Shown here: piece by piece, positions 1 through 13,598 of the stretch
How positions within the stretch are numbered: position 1 is the stretch's first letter
Layout of the letters: every line of letters starts with the position of its first letter
From: Spirodela intermedia
Lineage: Eukaryota > Streptophyta > Magnoliopsida > Alismatales > Araceae
Assembly: GCA_902729315.2 (NCBI GenBank)
Contig: LR746264.1
Coordinates: forward strand, 10,695,878-10,759,877
Direction: 5' to 3'
Length of the DNA: 64,000 nucleotides
Notes under the pieces: model-generated
Told to the model about the DNA's origin: nothing
Database searches by the model: none
The model's input: the letters and a program-made list of their open reading frames with translations, nothing else
Program-made: the position numbers and the translations under genes

Positions 1-3000
1 GGTGTAATGGCGGACGGAGCCGAAGAGGCTCTTGGCGGCGCCGAAGTGGCGCAGCCTGTAGACACCGGGGACCGCGGCGGCGGGGGCCGTCCATTCGATG
101 GTGGCGTGGCTGTGGGAGCTGAGCGAGGAGGGCCGCGACCACCTGAACCGGAGGCAGAAGTCGTCGTCGTCATAGGCGGGGACCCATGAGTCAACGCCGC
201 CGGTGGACCTCTCCACGAGGGCGAAGGTGCCCTCCGTCATCAGGTCGTTCCTGGGGCAGGCGGACCAGAAGGTGGCGGAGACCGTCTCGCCCTTCCGCAC
301 GGTGGCGTTGACCGGAACGTCAACGCTGATGTCGCCGAACTTAACGCCGAAGGGGGTGGAATCCATGACCACCGGCGGGAGCAGGCTGATCTGCTTCTTC
401 AGAAGGTCCGGTGGCAGCGGGCCCGCTTCCACTGTCTCGCCGCTGATGAGGGCCGTCGCGAGCTTCTTGAACTCCTGGATGTACCCGCTGAGGGTGTGGG
501 GGCCGTAGAGCGTGGAGGCTCCCTGCAGGCGAACATCCGGTGCCTGTTAGTCGCTCCTTGAATAGTCGCAGAGAGAGGGAGAGTTTGGATTTGGTCTTGT
601 CGGAGGGGACCTCGTATCGCTGGATGGCGTACTCCTCGAAGGTGGTCACGTACTGGGAGTACGTGTTGGTCAACCCGGCGATGACGACGTGGACATTGCT
701 GTCGAATTCCGCGGTTCCGCTACTGGTCAGCGCCACCTTTACAGCGTCACGGAGACGTCTGCCGGCCATTGTACTGAATTCTGTGCTCAAAGATCGCATA
801 AGAGCCGATCCAGAATACAAATGAAATCAAAGGCGGCTGCCCCGCGAGGAGAGAAAAATATATATATACATACCGCTGGGTACACTGAGAATGACCACCT
901 GACCAATCCGGAGGATCTGAATTGGGAGAATGGAAGGCTGAAGAAAAAGTCAAAGGAAGCGAATTCTGAGTAAGACAACAGACAGTACTGGAATAACGAT
1001 TATACGCTAAAATAAAGCGAGGACCAAGATTAATCGGTAATCAAAACCCATCTGGAAATCAATCCTCTACAGAGACAACAGAATAAATCAGATCGGATAA
1101 TCAATGCTTAACTTCTCTATAATATGCATGAAAGAAGAAAAAGGTCAGCGTGAGGCTCACCGCCCAGTCATACGGTTCCTTCATCTCACCAGTGTCCAGC
1201 AAAATAGGCTTCGGATGTTGACAATCAACTTGCGCCTGGTTGGGTGTTTTCAGTACGTTCCTCACCAGCCTCCAGAAGGGGTTCCCCTGCGAAGAGAAAC
1301 CAGGAAAAATTAGCATAATTAATCAGATTAAGGCTCAAAGGATGATTGCCCGTGGAGTCATTGTCACCTACTTTATCATCCCCTTGTGTAAAGTCAAATG
1401 CTCCAGGCCCATCTGTGGTTCCTGCTGCAAACGCGAAACCCATGGCAGCAGGGCACGTCTTCACCACTTGGTCACCGATAGTAACTTTGAGCTGCGAAAA
1501 GTCTATGTATTTATGGCGATAGTCAACGCTGCCTTTTACTTGCTCAGAGGCCGAGTTGAAAAGGTCAGCAGCCTTCTTAAATTGCCTATCCCCGATGATC
1601 CGGGTGCTCTCAAATTCGTCAGGATACCTGCAGGACGAAACTATCACTTAGGATTTACCATGATTAAATGATACATGTATATAAATATATATATCTTTTT
1701 GGACTGATCAATCAGGGAGATTATTACCCAGGGCCACGCCCATAACAAAGCTCGTTCTTCCCATTGCAGGTACTGTGGTTGAAATCACAGGGTCGCCCAG
1801 TGTCGATGCAGAATGCACCCGCCACATTAGGGCTAACATCACCGCAATTGGTTTGACAGAATGCCGATACGAAGGCCGGCCGGTTGCCCTGCCTGAATGT
1901 GCTGCGAACCCGTTGGGTTGCACTCAAGAAGCTCGTTGCTGGCCACCCACCAGTTGCCTCAATGGAGGAGGCATGTTGGACGATTTCTTCTCCTGCAGAA
2001 AAGGATTTTTAAAAATGGGTAAGCAGGTGCAATTCATAGACTATTTTATTCTAAAAAAGTTCTGTTAAATAAAGAAGTTAAATGAAGAATAATTTATAAA
2101 GTTATGCTGAATTATTTCACATGTTTGATGTGAAATACTTTAAACGCTATGTTCTCACTTACTTTCTGCAGGAAAAAGATGAACACATCATGAAGAGACT
2201 CCACACTGTAGATGTTAAATAATTTTGAACCATAGAGTTGTCACTCATTCTCTGCAGAAAATAATTAGAAAAAAAAAAGTACGCAAGGGACAGATTCCAT
2301 GTCATAGATTAAACTCTGTAAAACCACGTTGAATAAAAAACTTACAGAACACGAATATGTTGAATTTTTTTGACATGAAATAGTTTAAACAGCAGGGTTG
2401 TCACTCATTTTCTGTGAAAACTATTTTTAAAAAAAGGGTAAACAGATGTAAATCATGCCGTCGATTATATTCATTAGAACTATATCGAATAAAAAATAAT
2501 TAGAATATGAAAAAATTCTACATTCGTAACAAGAAGTAATTTAAACGGCAAGGTTCTCACGAGTTTGGGGAATTATCATGGAGACCCTCCGAGAAAGTTT
2601 CACTGCATTAACATCGGAGCTGAGTAGGCCAGAGCCTGCGGTTTCAAGGCCTTCCTCGGAAGCTTTCTGCTTGAACCAGTCTTCCATGAACCGAGCGGCA
2701 GCCCCTTTGTTATCACCGCTTATCAATGAGTTGGTGCGGCTCATTGAAGTCCCATGGGTCGCAAACCAGTTGAAGCTTCCGATGGGACCCCACTCATCGT
2801 CAACAAACTTCAGGAGAGTCATCTTCTTGTCCACATCATAGCTATACCTCTTCCTCTCCTCATATGGGTTGTTGAGATAGGCACTGGGGCTACGGTTTAT
2901 GCCAGCATCAAGGAGCTCACCTGTAAATTTTCCATGATTGTTTAAAAAAAAAATACAAAAAAAGTAAATTAGACTGCAGAATTCAGTTCTACTCAAATAT

Positions 3001-4256
3001 TAAAATGGAAAGAAATCAGAATTTCCGTGACGACTCAGAAAAAAATAAAATTAAAATCCTAGATCCAGCAAGAAAAAAAAGCAATTTTTAAGTTCTTCGG
3101 ACCCCTGTACTCATGATAGAATTCCACTATACATAAAAAGCAATATCCATAGATTAGAAAAAGATTTATCCTGGGGAACCAGTCGTGCTAATAATCATGG
3201 CCCAATCGGATTAGAAAATGAAGATGACCATAGAATTCAGTGAAAATAATGAGAAACGTGCAGTAGAGGATCTGTGACGTGGAGGGTTATGAACAGTGGA
3301 GAATAAAAATTAGAATGTGTCTGCATACCCTCGTTGACCAAGATCGATCCGGGACGAAGATTCTCGTGGGCTTGTATGATGGTCTTCTCAATCCCATCCA
3401 CAAGAACATCGAATGACTGGCGAACGAATCCAAAAGAGGTTACTATATAGGTGACATACTGAAGGTAGCCCCCTGGCCCGGCATGAGTGTGAATGCCGCT
3501 GATGGCCACATTATCAGCCGTGTAGAGGTCACCGTACCTGGCAAAGAGGTGAATACGCCAGGTCAGACACGAACAGTGGTAAAAACCCTAGCCTCAATCC
3601 CTCCCGATTGAATACGCGTCATCGATTTTAAGCGAAGAGCCCGGACGACAGAATGACTCGGCAAGCATGAGCCGTGGTTTCAAAGCTTTGATAATGCTGA
3701 GGTCTGGATGAGAAAAGCACGGAGAATTTTCAGGAAGACTACCGAGGGTTAGAATTAGATACCACAAGAACTTCCCCATTCGCCCCCTTTGATGGGACTC
3801 AACAATGAAATTAGACATGGAAGGCACTCTGAAGAATCGAGAAGAGTACAGAGAACTGAAGTCAGCTCGTGAATAATCCGGAGCCTACCTCGCCTGGAGT
3901 CTTTCAAGAACCTTGACGGTGACAATCTGCGATGCCATGCAAGCGTCGAGGTTCACGAACGCCACACGCTTCCCCCCGTTACTGGCCTCCGCTACGATGA
4001 ACGCCCTCGCCCGCAAGCGGAAGTGGATCCCCGAGGCGATCTGTTCGGTGTTGGCATACCCCATCATGTTCACGTCCGCCGCCGGACCGGTGATGTCGTA
4101 GCTCCCAAGTCCGATCAAAAAATCCGACTTCACCGCCGCCTCTCCGCAGCCAAGAAACGCGACGGCGACAACCAGGAAGAGGCACAACCAGGAGGCAATC
4201 CAACCACGGCGGCGGCGGCGGCCGCCGCCGCCAGAGAGAACAACAGACGACACCAT
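1..4256 (-). CDS. Neutral ceramidase (partial at C-terminus, nine exons)
   Basis: Hydrolyses ceramide to sphingosine and fatty acid, usually in the secretory/ER system or at the cell surface. Exons read on the minus strand: 4256-3889, 3537-3329, 2920-2561, 1992-1728, 1627-1372, 1286-1161, 937-874, 780-611, 522-1. All introns are GT-AG and all phases close, giving 780 residues so far; from the usual family length only a few codons lie off the window edge. The N-terminus has an Arg/Gly run and then a hydrophobic signal segment (LCLFLVVAVAFLGCGEA). Family motifs: GIHTHAGPGG (His139, His141, zinc site), NWFATHGTSM (His248) and SGDNKG with the expected nucleophile Ser260; CQTNCGDVSPN follows. The C-terminal domain includes CPRNDLMTEG and YDDDDFCLRF. 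The start is the first ATG before the signal peptide. Divergent from the enolase gene. Confidence 0.95.
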
Positions 4257-5631
4257 CGAGACAGAAACGATGGTACCTACCAGTCTCTGCTTCAGACTAA
4301 AAGCAGAGACTCAAACCCTAGCTTGAGGCCGCTGCTGATGGCCTCCAGGGCGATGAACACGGAGACTCAACATACACATCTTTTGCCTCCATATGCATCT
4401 GCAACCTTGAGCTCGACATTTTAAGGAATTCGGAAGTCCGCCGCTTACACCCCTAAGGAAGCAAGCGAAGGCATATGTGAGAAGGCGGCTCGAGAGTAAT
4501 ATTATGAAAAAACCCTAAAAATGTGAAACTATTACCACAATCCCAATTTCAAGAGGGGCAGGTGCCAAAGGGTCCTCTGATCGCATCACTGGATTATTCC
4601 GGAGTCAACCCTCCTGGCACCCACCATGGGAGTATTTTTACAACAGTCTACATTACCAGTGGTTTTCTTCGAATAATCCTCCGTTAATCAGCGCAACCGT
4701 TAGTGAGATTGCGTGCACTCGACCATTGATGGGCTCACGGAGTCCGCCGTTTCGCGACGGTGACGACGGCTACGGAAATATTATCTTTATTATCTTTTTC
4801 CTAATTTTAAACAAAAGAATTTCTTCTCCCCGGGTGAAATAAAAAAAAATATTATTAGTAATAAAGACAATAATAAATCGTGTTAGCCGTTGATTTTGTG
4901 GAGGCCACCACGTCAGTTCAGTGATCGCCGGTGGCACCGTCGGCGGCTTTCCCAGACCGGGAAACTTCCTCTGCGTGGACAACCCAATCACTATCGGTAC
5001 CGTGTACATACAGTTCCTTCGTGATCCGATTGTCTGGAAGGAACACTTATCGGACGGATGACGCGCGTGTAATAGATGGACCATCGAGTTCCACGTGAGG
5101 ATGGTAACAGAGGAGAGAATCTGGTGAAATGGGCCTTGTGCGGGCCCAAGATAAGAGGGAGAAGTGTTCTTGGGCCTTCGTCGAGCGCCGTTGTGGGGGC
5201 AGCTGTTAGTTTTGGCCTAAAAGTTCCTGCGTCCAGCCCAGCCCATTTGGGCCTCGCTCTGGCCCATTAATAGCTACAGAAGTTGGCAGGAGTTTTGGGA
5301 AAAGCCCCGCTACCTTACGCGAAATGGATGGGCCCATTTTCCCGGAGGGCCACGACGAGCGGGCGCCCCCGTCCTGGCACATCCCTCCCCTCCAAAAACT
5401 CTCCTCTCTCTCTATCTCTCCCGCTGTACACTCTCTCTCGCTCGCACACACGCACATCTCCCCGAAGATTCAGCAGACGACGAGCGGTAAGGGTTGGCAT
5501 CCATCGCTGAGGGCGGCGAGATCTGTCCATTTCTTTTGGTCGAGGGTGACAACTTCCAGGAGCTGGGATCACAGAGCGTCGAGCAGTCATCTGGATTCAC
5601 TGTCGATCTAGGGCTAAGAAACGGTTGGAAA
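4257..5631. promoter_or_regulatory. Shared divergent promoter region, ceramidase (-) / enolase (+)
   Basis: About 1.4 kb between two divergent start codons with no convincing coding sequence. On the ceramidase side there are telo-box-like AAACCCTA motifs near 4313 and 4510. On the enolase side a CT-rich tract at about 5398-5460 looks like a plant 5' leader near a transcription start. Repeated GGGCC-type (site II-like) motifs lie around 5130-5270. Promoter assignment is inferred from position and composition. Confidence 0.5.
4283..4310. repeat. Perfect 10-bp inverted repeat (stem-loop) just upstream of the ceramidase start
   Basis: GTCTCTGCTT at 4283-4292 is exactly mirrored by AAGCAGAGAC at 4301-4310, with an 8-base loop. 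It lies 27 bases upstream of the ceramidase ATG, probably in its 5' leader. A telo-box (AAACCCTAGC, 4313-4322) follows directly. Confidence 0.6.
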
Positions 5632-8600
5632 ATGTCAGTCCAGGAGTATTTGGACAAGCACATGCTCTCGCGCAAGATTGAGGACGCCGTCAATGCCGCC
5701 GTGAGGTCGAAAGCGCCCGATCCCGTCCTTTACATCGTAAAGCCCGCCGCTAGTCGGACTCTAAGCTCTCCTTTATACTTGGATCAGGTTGTCTCTGCTG
5801 CATCGCAACCTAATGTTTTCATTCCCTTTACTTCTCTTTTGGTCATTTGGTCAGTCGAATCACATGAGGAGGGCGGTGTCTTCAGCTATCACGAAGATTA
5901 AGGCGAGGCAGATCCTGGACAGCAAGGGGATCCCCACCGTCGAGGTCGACATGTACACCAATAAAGGCATGTTTCGAGCTGCCGCACCCAGTGGTGACCT
6001 TGACAAAATGTGAGCCTTCTCCTTCTAGGCCTGGGCAAGGAAAGCTTACAGTGATTTTCAGATTTTCTATTGTCTGGTGCCCAACCATTATGGACTTCTA
6101 TCTTGATCATAGATACGAACGTTCAGAACTTCGTGACGGTGACAAGGGAAAATATCTTGGAAACAGTGTTTCAAAAGCTGTTAGGAACATCAATGAAAAG
6201 ATTGCTGAAGCTTTGATTGGCATGGACCCAACACTCCAGTCGCAGATTGACCACACGATTATGGACTTGGACAAAACAGAAAGCAAGGCAAGTATTTTCT
6301 ATCCTGATAAGCTAAATATTTTGAGTAATTCATGTGGCCATCTGAGGGATTCGCAAATTTCCATGTTCATCTCGGAGAATATTTTACCTTTTTTTGGAAA
6401 CATCAGACATCATGCCTAGTACCTCAGGGAATTACATGGAGTACTTAGAATATTGCGCTATCATATCAAGTACCGCATGGAAAGTTTTAATAAAGATTTT
6501 GTCTCTGATGTATGATAAAATTTTCTGCTTCAGTTGAGATAGAAAGTTAAGATTGATCAGTAAAAATGGTTACTTGATTCTAGCTTCTAAATAACTTACC
6601 TGACCTTGATTACTTCGGACGGAAGAGATCGAGACAAAGAAATTAGCAAAAAATATGGCAATTTAAGAGGGAGATTATGACGACAATATCATGTTAACTG
6701 TGATGGCTTCACCTGATTCATCTGGGAGCTAATGGCAATAACATTAGTGACGGATGGATTCAATTTAAAACTTTGATCAAATATTTTTCTAGAAATTATA
6801 TTTTTTGGCGAGCTATTGCTAGGACTTGAAAACTAGTGTCTTGACTTATCTTTACTTCTGGCAAGTGCCATTTCCCAGGATGTGTTATAGTAACTCCGAA
6901 ACTATTCTTAACTGCTAAAAAACTTATCTCTCATGCGTTAAAAGTCCCGTTTCCCTTTCCTACATAGCAGGTAACGAATCACAGGTTTTATTTTTTAGGG
7001 CCGTGCTTACATTTGAGAGCCTCCGAATCCGGGACTTTTTTTTGCCCTCTTTTTTTTTGACTGATTGCACAATTCCTGAGGCAGTACATAGTTACAAGAT
7101 TCTGGATCTTGCTTTTTGGCCCAGAATCTGTAAAACCGAATGACGGAAATGGATCGAAGGACCTAAGAGTTCCGAAGTTTTTTTTAACACTGAGTGTCTT
7201 CCATTAGATGTCACAGAAAATATGCAAAATCATTGTTTCAGTGACCTTCGTACCGGCCATAGATTGCCTGACAAAAAGATCATCACTGAAAGATTAGTGT
7301 TACTTGTAGTATCGTCTCATTGTGAGGGATGCTAATGTGCAATTTTTTTTTATGAACTATTTCATTAAATTTCATAGTTTCCTTCCCCTGATGCTCAATC
7401 TTTGGTGTTTCTTAGCGAAATTATCTCGATTCAGTTCAATTTCTAAATAAACTTTACAATTTGGTCTCAATTTTAAAGGCCCACATTTATTTGTACTGCA
7501 GCATTGCACTTATCATAGTTTCCTATTTCGATTGCATTTCGTTGTAGTTTTTGCATCTTGTTTTAGACTAGGAAAGGTTTGACTATGCATGAGTCCAATT
7601 GACCGCTGAGACATTTTGCTTCTCTCGGGTATGCCACCTCTGATATAATTTGAGACAATTTATTTCATGCAGGCTGAACTTGGAGTAAATGCTATGTTAG
7701 CTGTGTCTATGGCGGCCTGCAAAGCCGGTGCTGCTGAAAAGGAGGTAAGTGTTCTTCCGTTTTGATGGTTCATTGGTCCCTCACTTTTTCCGGATTCCCT
7801 TCTATTTTAATTCCGCTTTGTTTTTCAGGTCCTACTTTGCAAACATATCGCAGATCTTTCGGGTCAAAGTGGGTTAATTCTCCCAGTCCCGGCGATTACC
7901 GTTATCAGTGGTGGAAAACATGCTGGAAACAATCTTGCTGCCCAAGTATGACCATAAATTCAGGTTATAAATCTATTTAATTGTGAAGGTATTTTTTGTG
8001 GCACGTTTGCCTTATTAAACCATAAAATTTATTATAAACTTTAAAGCTCACGCCTGAATGATGTACCTTGATATATACCATCATCTACTTGCTGTAACAG
8101 TGGCCATTAAGGTTCTGACAATCAGGATGTACTAAGTATGAAATTGTCAGTTGGCCTAGGTCGATTCAGATTGGGATAAAAACCAGTTGATCAGATTCTA
8201 TTTGAAAAATTCAATCTCCCCTTGAGCTTCTGCCTATGGCTGCTGAGCATTGCTGCTGAGAGCCATCCATTGCACCTACAGCTGTGGCTGCCATCCTAGC
8301 CATGGTGTCTGGAAGTGGGAGAAAGAAAAGAAGATCTATACCTGGCTTTGCTGCTAGTCAACACTACTGGTTGGCACTCATGGATGGCCTGCTGGGTCCT
8401 CTCCTCTGTGCCGCCACCAAGTGTACTGCTGTCTTTAGTAGCGTTTTAAGTAAATAACATTGTTATATGTACTTCATTAAGTTTTAATTATTACTATTTT
8501 ATCTTTTCAAACTCGCTTTGAGTTCTTTCCGCATATCAGTATGACCTTTGCACAGATCTGATTCTGCAATCCTTGGGTATGTAGATGTTATAAAAATATA

Positions 8601-11600
8601 TATTCGCTGAATTACTTCGGTTTGATTTTCTTCAATATCTGGGCCAAAACGATTTAAACTCATGCTAAATATTCCTAGTTTTTTTAATATATGATTCTAA
8701 TATATGGGAAATTTTTCATTATTGGGATTTTAATTATTAAAGTTTACCCTGAGAAAGCAGAGGTTTGTAACTGGACCTCGAGTAAAATTGCTTTAACTTC
8801 ATTTGGTACCTATTTTATTTTATTTTTTCTGAATAACATGACTGCACTCTATCCTGGTTAAATATAGCCGAGTATAATGAGAAGATTACCACCATTTTGT
8901 CTGCCACTCCTTTTTTCAATGAATTGGAAATAATTAAAAAAAGTATAGGGTCTCTGATGTGGAGTTATGGTTATCAGTGCACAGTTGCTGTTTCTCTGTA
9001 TTTCAGATGGAAAATGACGATCAATTGTGTGGCTTGTTCTTCTTTCTGACTCTGGCTGTTCTCGTGTCTTGCTTCTATCTTTTGTTCTTATCTGCCGAAA
9101 GACTGGAAGTTTTTTGATAATCTTTTTGCCTTCAAGGGACTAATATATTGACTGCCTATGAAACATTTGACGGATAAGTTCCCGCCTAAGTGCAGAAAAA
9201 TCAGGCCATTAAGTATAATTCAAACTAAAAAAATCAGGGAGATGCACCTTTCCTGGCGTACATCTCTCCAACAATAATTTGTTTATTTTCTTCGTAGAAT
9301 TGATGTAAACTATCATAATTCATGAATAGGTCGGATATCTGAGCTGACTGTTAACTTCGTTGTTGAGTATGCCGTAAAGAGCTTGAAAAAGATGAAAGAA
9401 TATTCATCCATAAATAGATGAACTTGACGATCAAAATTTATCAGGAGATTATGATTCTTCCAGTTGGAGCAAATACATTTGAGGAGGCTATGCAAATGGG
9501 TTCTGAGACGTATTATCACCTGAAGGTAACAAAATTTGCCTGTCTTTATTGCCTTATCATCCTTCATGGTGATTTTTCTTTATTTTATTTTGCTTGCTTA
9601 TTATTGTATTTAGAAAGTGACTGCCAGTAAGCATGGCTGTGTCAAAGTTCTGGTTTGTGGATCCAAAGTTGCATGTAGACGTATGTAGTAGCCTCTCTTA
9701 AAGTAAAAGGGCTTGTCTCCATGTTCAGAAGACAAGGTTGCGTATAAACAAAGCCAAGATGATTTCCTCTCTTTTCATACTAAGTCATTTAGTACTCAAA
9801 TTGAATATTAAATAAGTCAACCTACTCTGTACATTTGAAATATTGGCCAATTTATTCCGGACTCGAGTTTTTAAATTTTCATGAATTTGTTCCTGATAGA
9901 GTGAACTCAAAAGGTATATTTGGTTCTTGATTACCTTGTAACTCATGCTAAAAAAGGCGAATTCTGAATAAACTGTTGAAAAGTGCCAGTGAACTTGTAA
10001 ACAAGTGTAAAGGCGCCAAGTTTATATATGTTCAAGGTCGACATATTTAGGCTAAATAAGTCTGTGATATCTATGTCTAATTTTGAAAAAAAACCTATGT
10101 CACTGGCATTGCATGCCATCGATCACCAATTACGAGACCATCATTTTTTTCAAGCGGTAAATAAATTAGTGGTTAAATTTGTAAACCAAATCGTTATTGA
10201 GATTTCAGGTCAAACAGTTTACACCCTTCGACCCGTTTTGTTAGCAGTCCAAGGATACGAATTTTATCTTTTTTTTAGCTCTAGGAAAGTCGGCCAATTT
10301 TAGGCTGATTTCCCAATCATTCTGTAATGAAATGGGACAGCCATTTTCTTCAATCTATCAATCTCCCAGGTGAGTTTCTTTCTTTTTCAATCATTCTCTT
10401 TCATCTGATAGAAATTTCATTACTGTCTATGATTTCATTTCAGTGTCTTCTCAATCTTTGAATGGCCTGTGACTTCAGTTATTCAAGTATTTTTTTTCCT
10501 CGTTAATTTTTAATTTACCTTCCACACGTTGACTACAAATCAGGCCATTATCTTGGAAAAGTATGGATCAATTGGATGCAATGTAGGTGAAGACGGTGGT
10601 TTGGCTCCAAACATTACCGAGTAATTATCATTTCAATCTTTATTTATTTTATACCTGGTTACCTGACATTTGAAGTCATTGAACTAAATGGTGCCTGATG
10701 TTGTTTAATTTCTTTATCAGTTTCAGAGAGGCCTTGGATCTTGTGAAAGAGGCAATCAATCGGGCAGGCTGTAATGGAAGAATTAAGATGGCAATGGACG
10801 TGGCTGCTACCAATTTTTGCGTAGGTAAAACCTACTAGCTGTTGTAGTATGCTTTTTAGGAACAAGGTGATGCGTAGGGAAATGACATAGATCTGATGGT
10901 GCTCAGTTTCGTACTTGTCATCTCTTCTCTGCCACAGATCTGGTCTATAAACGTTTCTTATAATATTCTGTTTAACCTGCGTATTCAGACTTCCAGGTTG
11001 CCTCTAACGCCAAATTCTGCAAACCTCTGCTGGTGAATTAACTTTTCTCTCATACAGGGAACAAGTATGATATGGACTTCAAGTCACCAGATAAGTCGGG
11101 TCAGGTTTTCAAGACTGGAGAAGAAATGGCCGAGATGTATGCACAACTCTGCACAGGTACTATTTTACCTCTAGTTGGCGTTTTTTCTTCTCGACAGAAC
11201 GCTGGAAACTCATGTTTTAGTAATCTATTTTGTTTGTCAGACTATCCAATTGTTTCCATCGAGGATCCTTTTGACAGGAATGATTGGCTACACACTAAAG
11301 CATTCACTGACCTCGGACTTTGTCAGGTTGGCCACTCATTTGTTTTTTTTTTTTTTTTTGTTTTTTTGTTTTTGTTTTTTGGTTTTTTTTTGCGGGGGGT
11401 GGGGAAAGATCTTCAATTGACAGAACATACTTTTAGGTTGTCGGAGACCATTTGCTATCATCAGACCCTAAACGCCTGGAGCGGGCTATAGACGAGGCTT
11501 CTTGCAATGGTCTTCTCCTGAAGGTACCCAATCATGCTCGTGATCCCATCATGCATACAAGAAAATACAAACTGTTATCTTGTTCTTTTGCTCTCTGCTT

Positions 11601-12608
11601 CAACCTCAGTTGATTTGATTTCAATCCCTTATCTTAATCCTGGTGTCGCTTTTAGCTTCCCCCTATCTGTTAGTGGGTGCCCAATACCTGAAGTTTATCC
11701 CTCTTTAAGATCTTAGCCAAATCAATGCAGCTTCTCTTTGCCTTCCCTCTATCACTGTCACCATATTTCTGCATAGCGTGGCATTATGAATGCCATATGG
11801 ATGATACTCTCCAGAGGTTATCTAATCATTGGAGATTTTCTGACGATATATGTCAACTTCATCCTCTTTTTGATGCAAGAAGTCTACTGTGGGAACTGAC
11901 TTCAAGTTTATAGTTGATTTGTTGGCCTCACTGGCCAGAAGTTGTGATGATCTTCTTCTGTTCATCCAGATCAATCAGGTTGGGACTGTCACAGACGCCA
12001 TTGAGGTTGCGAAACAGGCAAAGGATGGCAATTGGGGCGTGGTCATATCCCACAGGAGTGGAGAAACTGAAGATTCCTTTATTGCTGATTTAGCGGTCGG
12101 TCTTGCCACCGGACAGATAAAGGCAGGAGCGCCATGCCGGGGAGAGCGTGTTGCCAAGTACAATCAGGTGCCTCTAATTATGACTTATGACCAGACTGCA
12201 CATATATACGTCAGAATCTCTATGTTTTGCTTAGTAGGATACTCCAATATATAGATATATCATATCTAGGGTTATTTCTATGTTATATCTTAATTTGAGG
12301 GGATAAGTCTTCTTCATTTATTTCCAATTATCTCTATTTTATACCACAATCAGATTTCTATATATTGCAAATTATTTCTATTTTGTATCGCAATCTAGTT
12401 GCCTCTTATTTATGTCATCATTTCAGAAGATGAATTTCCGTTATTTCCTGCTCAATATGCCCTTGGAAAGGCAGTAGTTTCTAGTAACCACAGAACAGTT
12501 TAGATTGAGCTTCTCACTCTGGAACCCTGCCTCCCGCAGCTGCTGCGGATCGAGGAGGAGCTTGGGGAGCAAGCAGTTTATGCTGGAGAGAATTGGCGAT
12601 CCCCCTGA
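5632..12608 (+). CDS. ENO3: Enolase, ENO3-type cytosolic isoform (13 exons)
   Basis: Enolase interconverts 2-phosphoglycerate and phosphoenolpyruvate. Exons: 5632-5736, 5855-6009, 6113-6287, 7673-7744, 7829-7945, 9445-9525, 10544-10620, 10721-10824, 11058-11156, 11241-11326, 11437-11523, 11970-12167, 12540-12608. Phases close to 474 residues, about the ENO3 length. The [20 protein letters not shown] extension is typical of ENO3, not of the shorter LOS2/ENO2 type. Motifs seen: [46 protein letters not shown] (catalytic Lys), [18 protein letters not shown]. Two catalytic places differ from classical enolases: the mobile loop reads PSGDLDKI instead of PSGASTG, and GEDGG stands where GDEGG is usual, so full activity is uncertain. 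Intron 3 starts with GC. Convergent with B3-like copy 1. Confidence 0.95.
6288..7672 (+). other. GC-AG intron (enolase intron 3)
   Basis: Exon 3 must end at AGCAAG (6287) for the frame to join GCTGAACTTGGA at 7673. The intron therefore begins GCAAGT, an otherwise perfect donor with C in place of T. The nearest GT (GTATTT, 6292) would give a stop codon at the join. Confidence 0.85.
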
Positions 12609-13039
12609 GATTCTCGCTTTCACTTCTGTTCTTTTCTGTTGATGCTGATAGGATCTCTTGGTGAATATTCCCAGCGTCTGTTGCTAATTGCAACTCTGAA
12701 GAATCAATTTGGAAGTCTATAAAGTCTTGGATGCAGCCTTTTTGCTTTAGCTGTTTTTAGTAAGTAGGGTATCGGTAGCCATATATTTAAACCATAAAGC
12801 CTAATCTTCAATCGTCCTAGGCGTCTGATGAGTTAATTACTCAGAATTACCGGCGGTGATTCCAGGGACAAATCTTGCGAGTTTTCGATGGAGTCAACAG
12901 CAAAAGATTTGTGCCATTTTTTCTTCTCTTCTTTTTCTGGTTTGAGTGGGGGAGGGGGGCGGGGGGTGGTAAGATTAACCAATAGAGGAATTTGTCTATA
13001 TAATCTCGCATTAGAGGAGATGCGATCAAGAAGAAGATT
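12609..13039. other. 3' flank between convergent enolase and B3-like copy 1
   Basis: Enolase 3' UTR up to roughly 12.8 kb, then the 3' flank of the B3-like copy. The B3 flank is recognised by similarity to the flanks of the other four copies (the ATAATCTCGCATTA motif followed by GAGATGCGATCAAG). No gene seen. Confidence 0.6.
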
Positions 13040-13598
13040 TCAGGCGAAGAGCATTAGCTCGGTGATCGCCGAAAATAGAAGGTGAGGGGGGGGCGTGGGA
13101 GGAATCTTCATGTCGGAAGAGGGGCTATCAAGAACGGGCATCGCCGTGGACGGCTCCTTCTGGAGGGCGGGTGCGGCTTCCCCCGTGGTTTTGGCGGCGA
13201 GATCGCCGCCGGCAGTGACGGGCGCCGGCCTGAGCACCCGAACCCCGAGGTAGAGCCTCCCGGAGCCTTCCATGGGCACCGCGCGGCTGAAGCAGAAGCG
13301 GAGGACGTCGCCGGTGTGCAGCCGGTGGTTCTCGGCGAATTGGGTCCAGCCGCCGCCGCAGATCATGTAGTTTGTGGTGCCGAAGCCGCGGCGGCGCCAG
13401 AGCACCAAGTACCTCCGGCCCTGCTCGTCCTGGATGGCCAGAGCCACCCCGCGGCCGCTGTCAGCGAGGGCCTTCTCCCCCTCCGTCAGCACTCTCCCCA
13501 CGCCCGCCGCCTTCTCTTGCACCACCCTCAGCCCGTCCTTGATATGTCCCTGGTCGAAGGCGTAGATCTTCCTCTCGAGCAGACAACGGGTTGAGTAA

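Noticed and set aside
1104-1671. Plus-strand frames over the ceramidase gene
   Set aside because: Antisense shadows; minus-strand exons explain this region with matching splice phases.
11340-11400. Poly-T/G run as a retroelement tail
   Set aside because: It lies in enolase intron 10 upstream of the acceptor, with no element attached. An intronic T-rich tract is enough to explain it.
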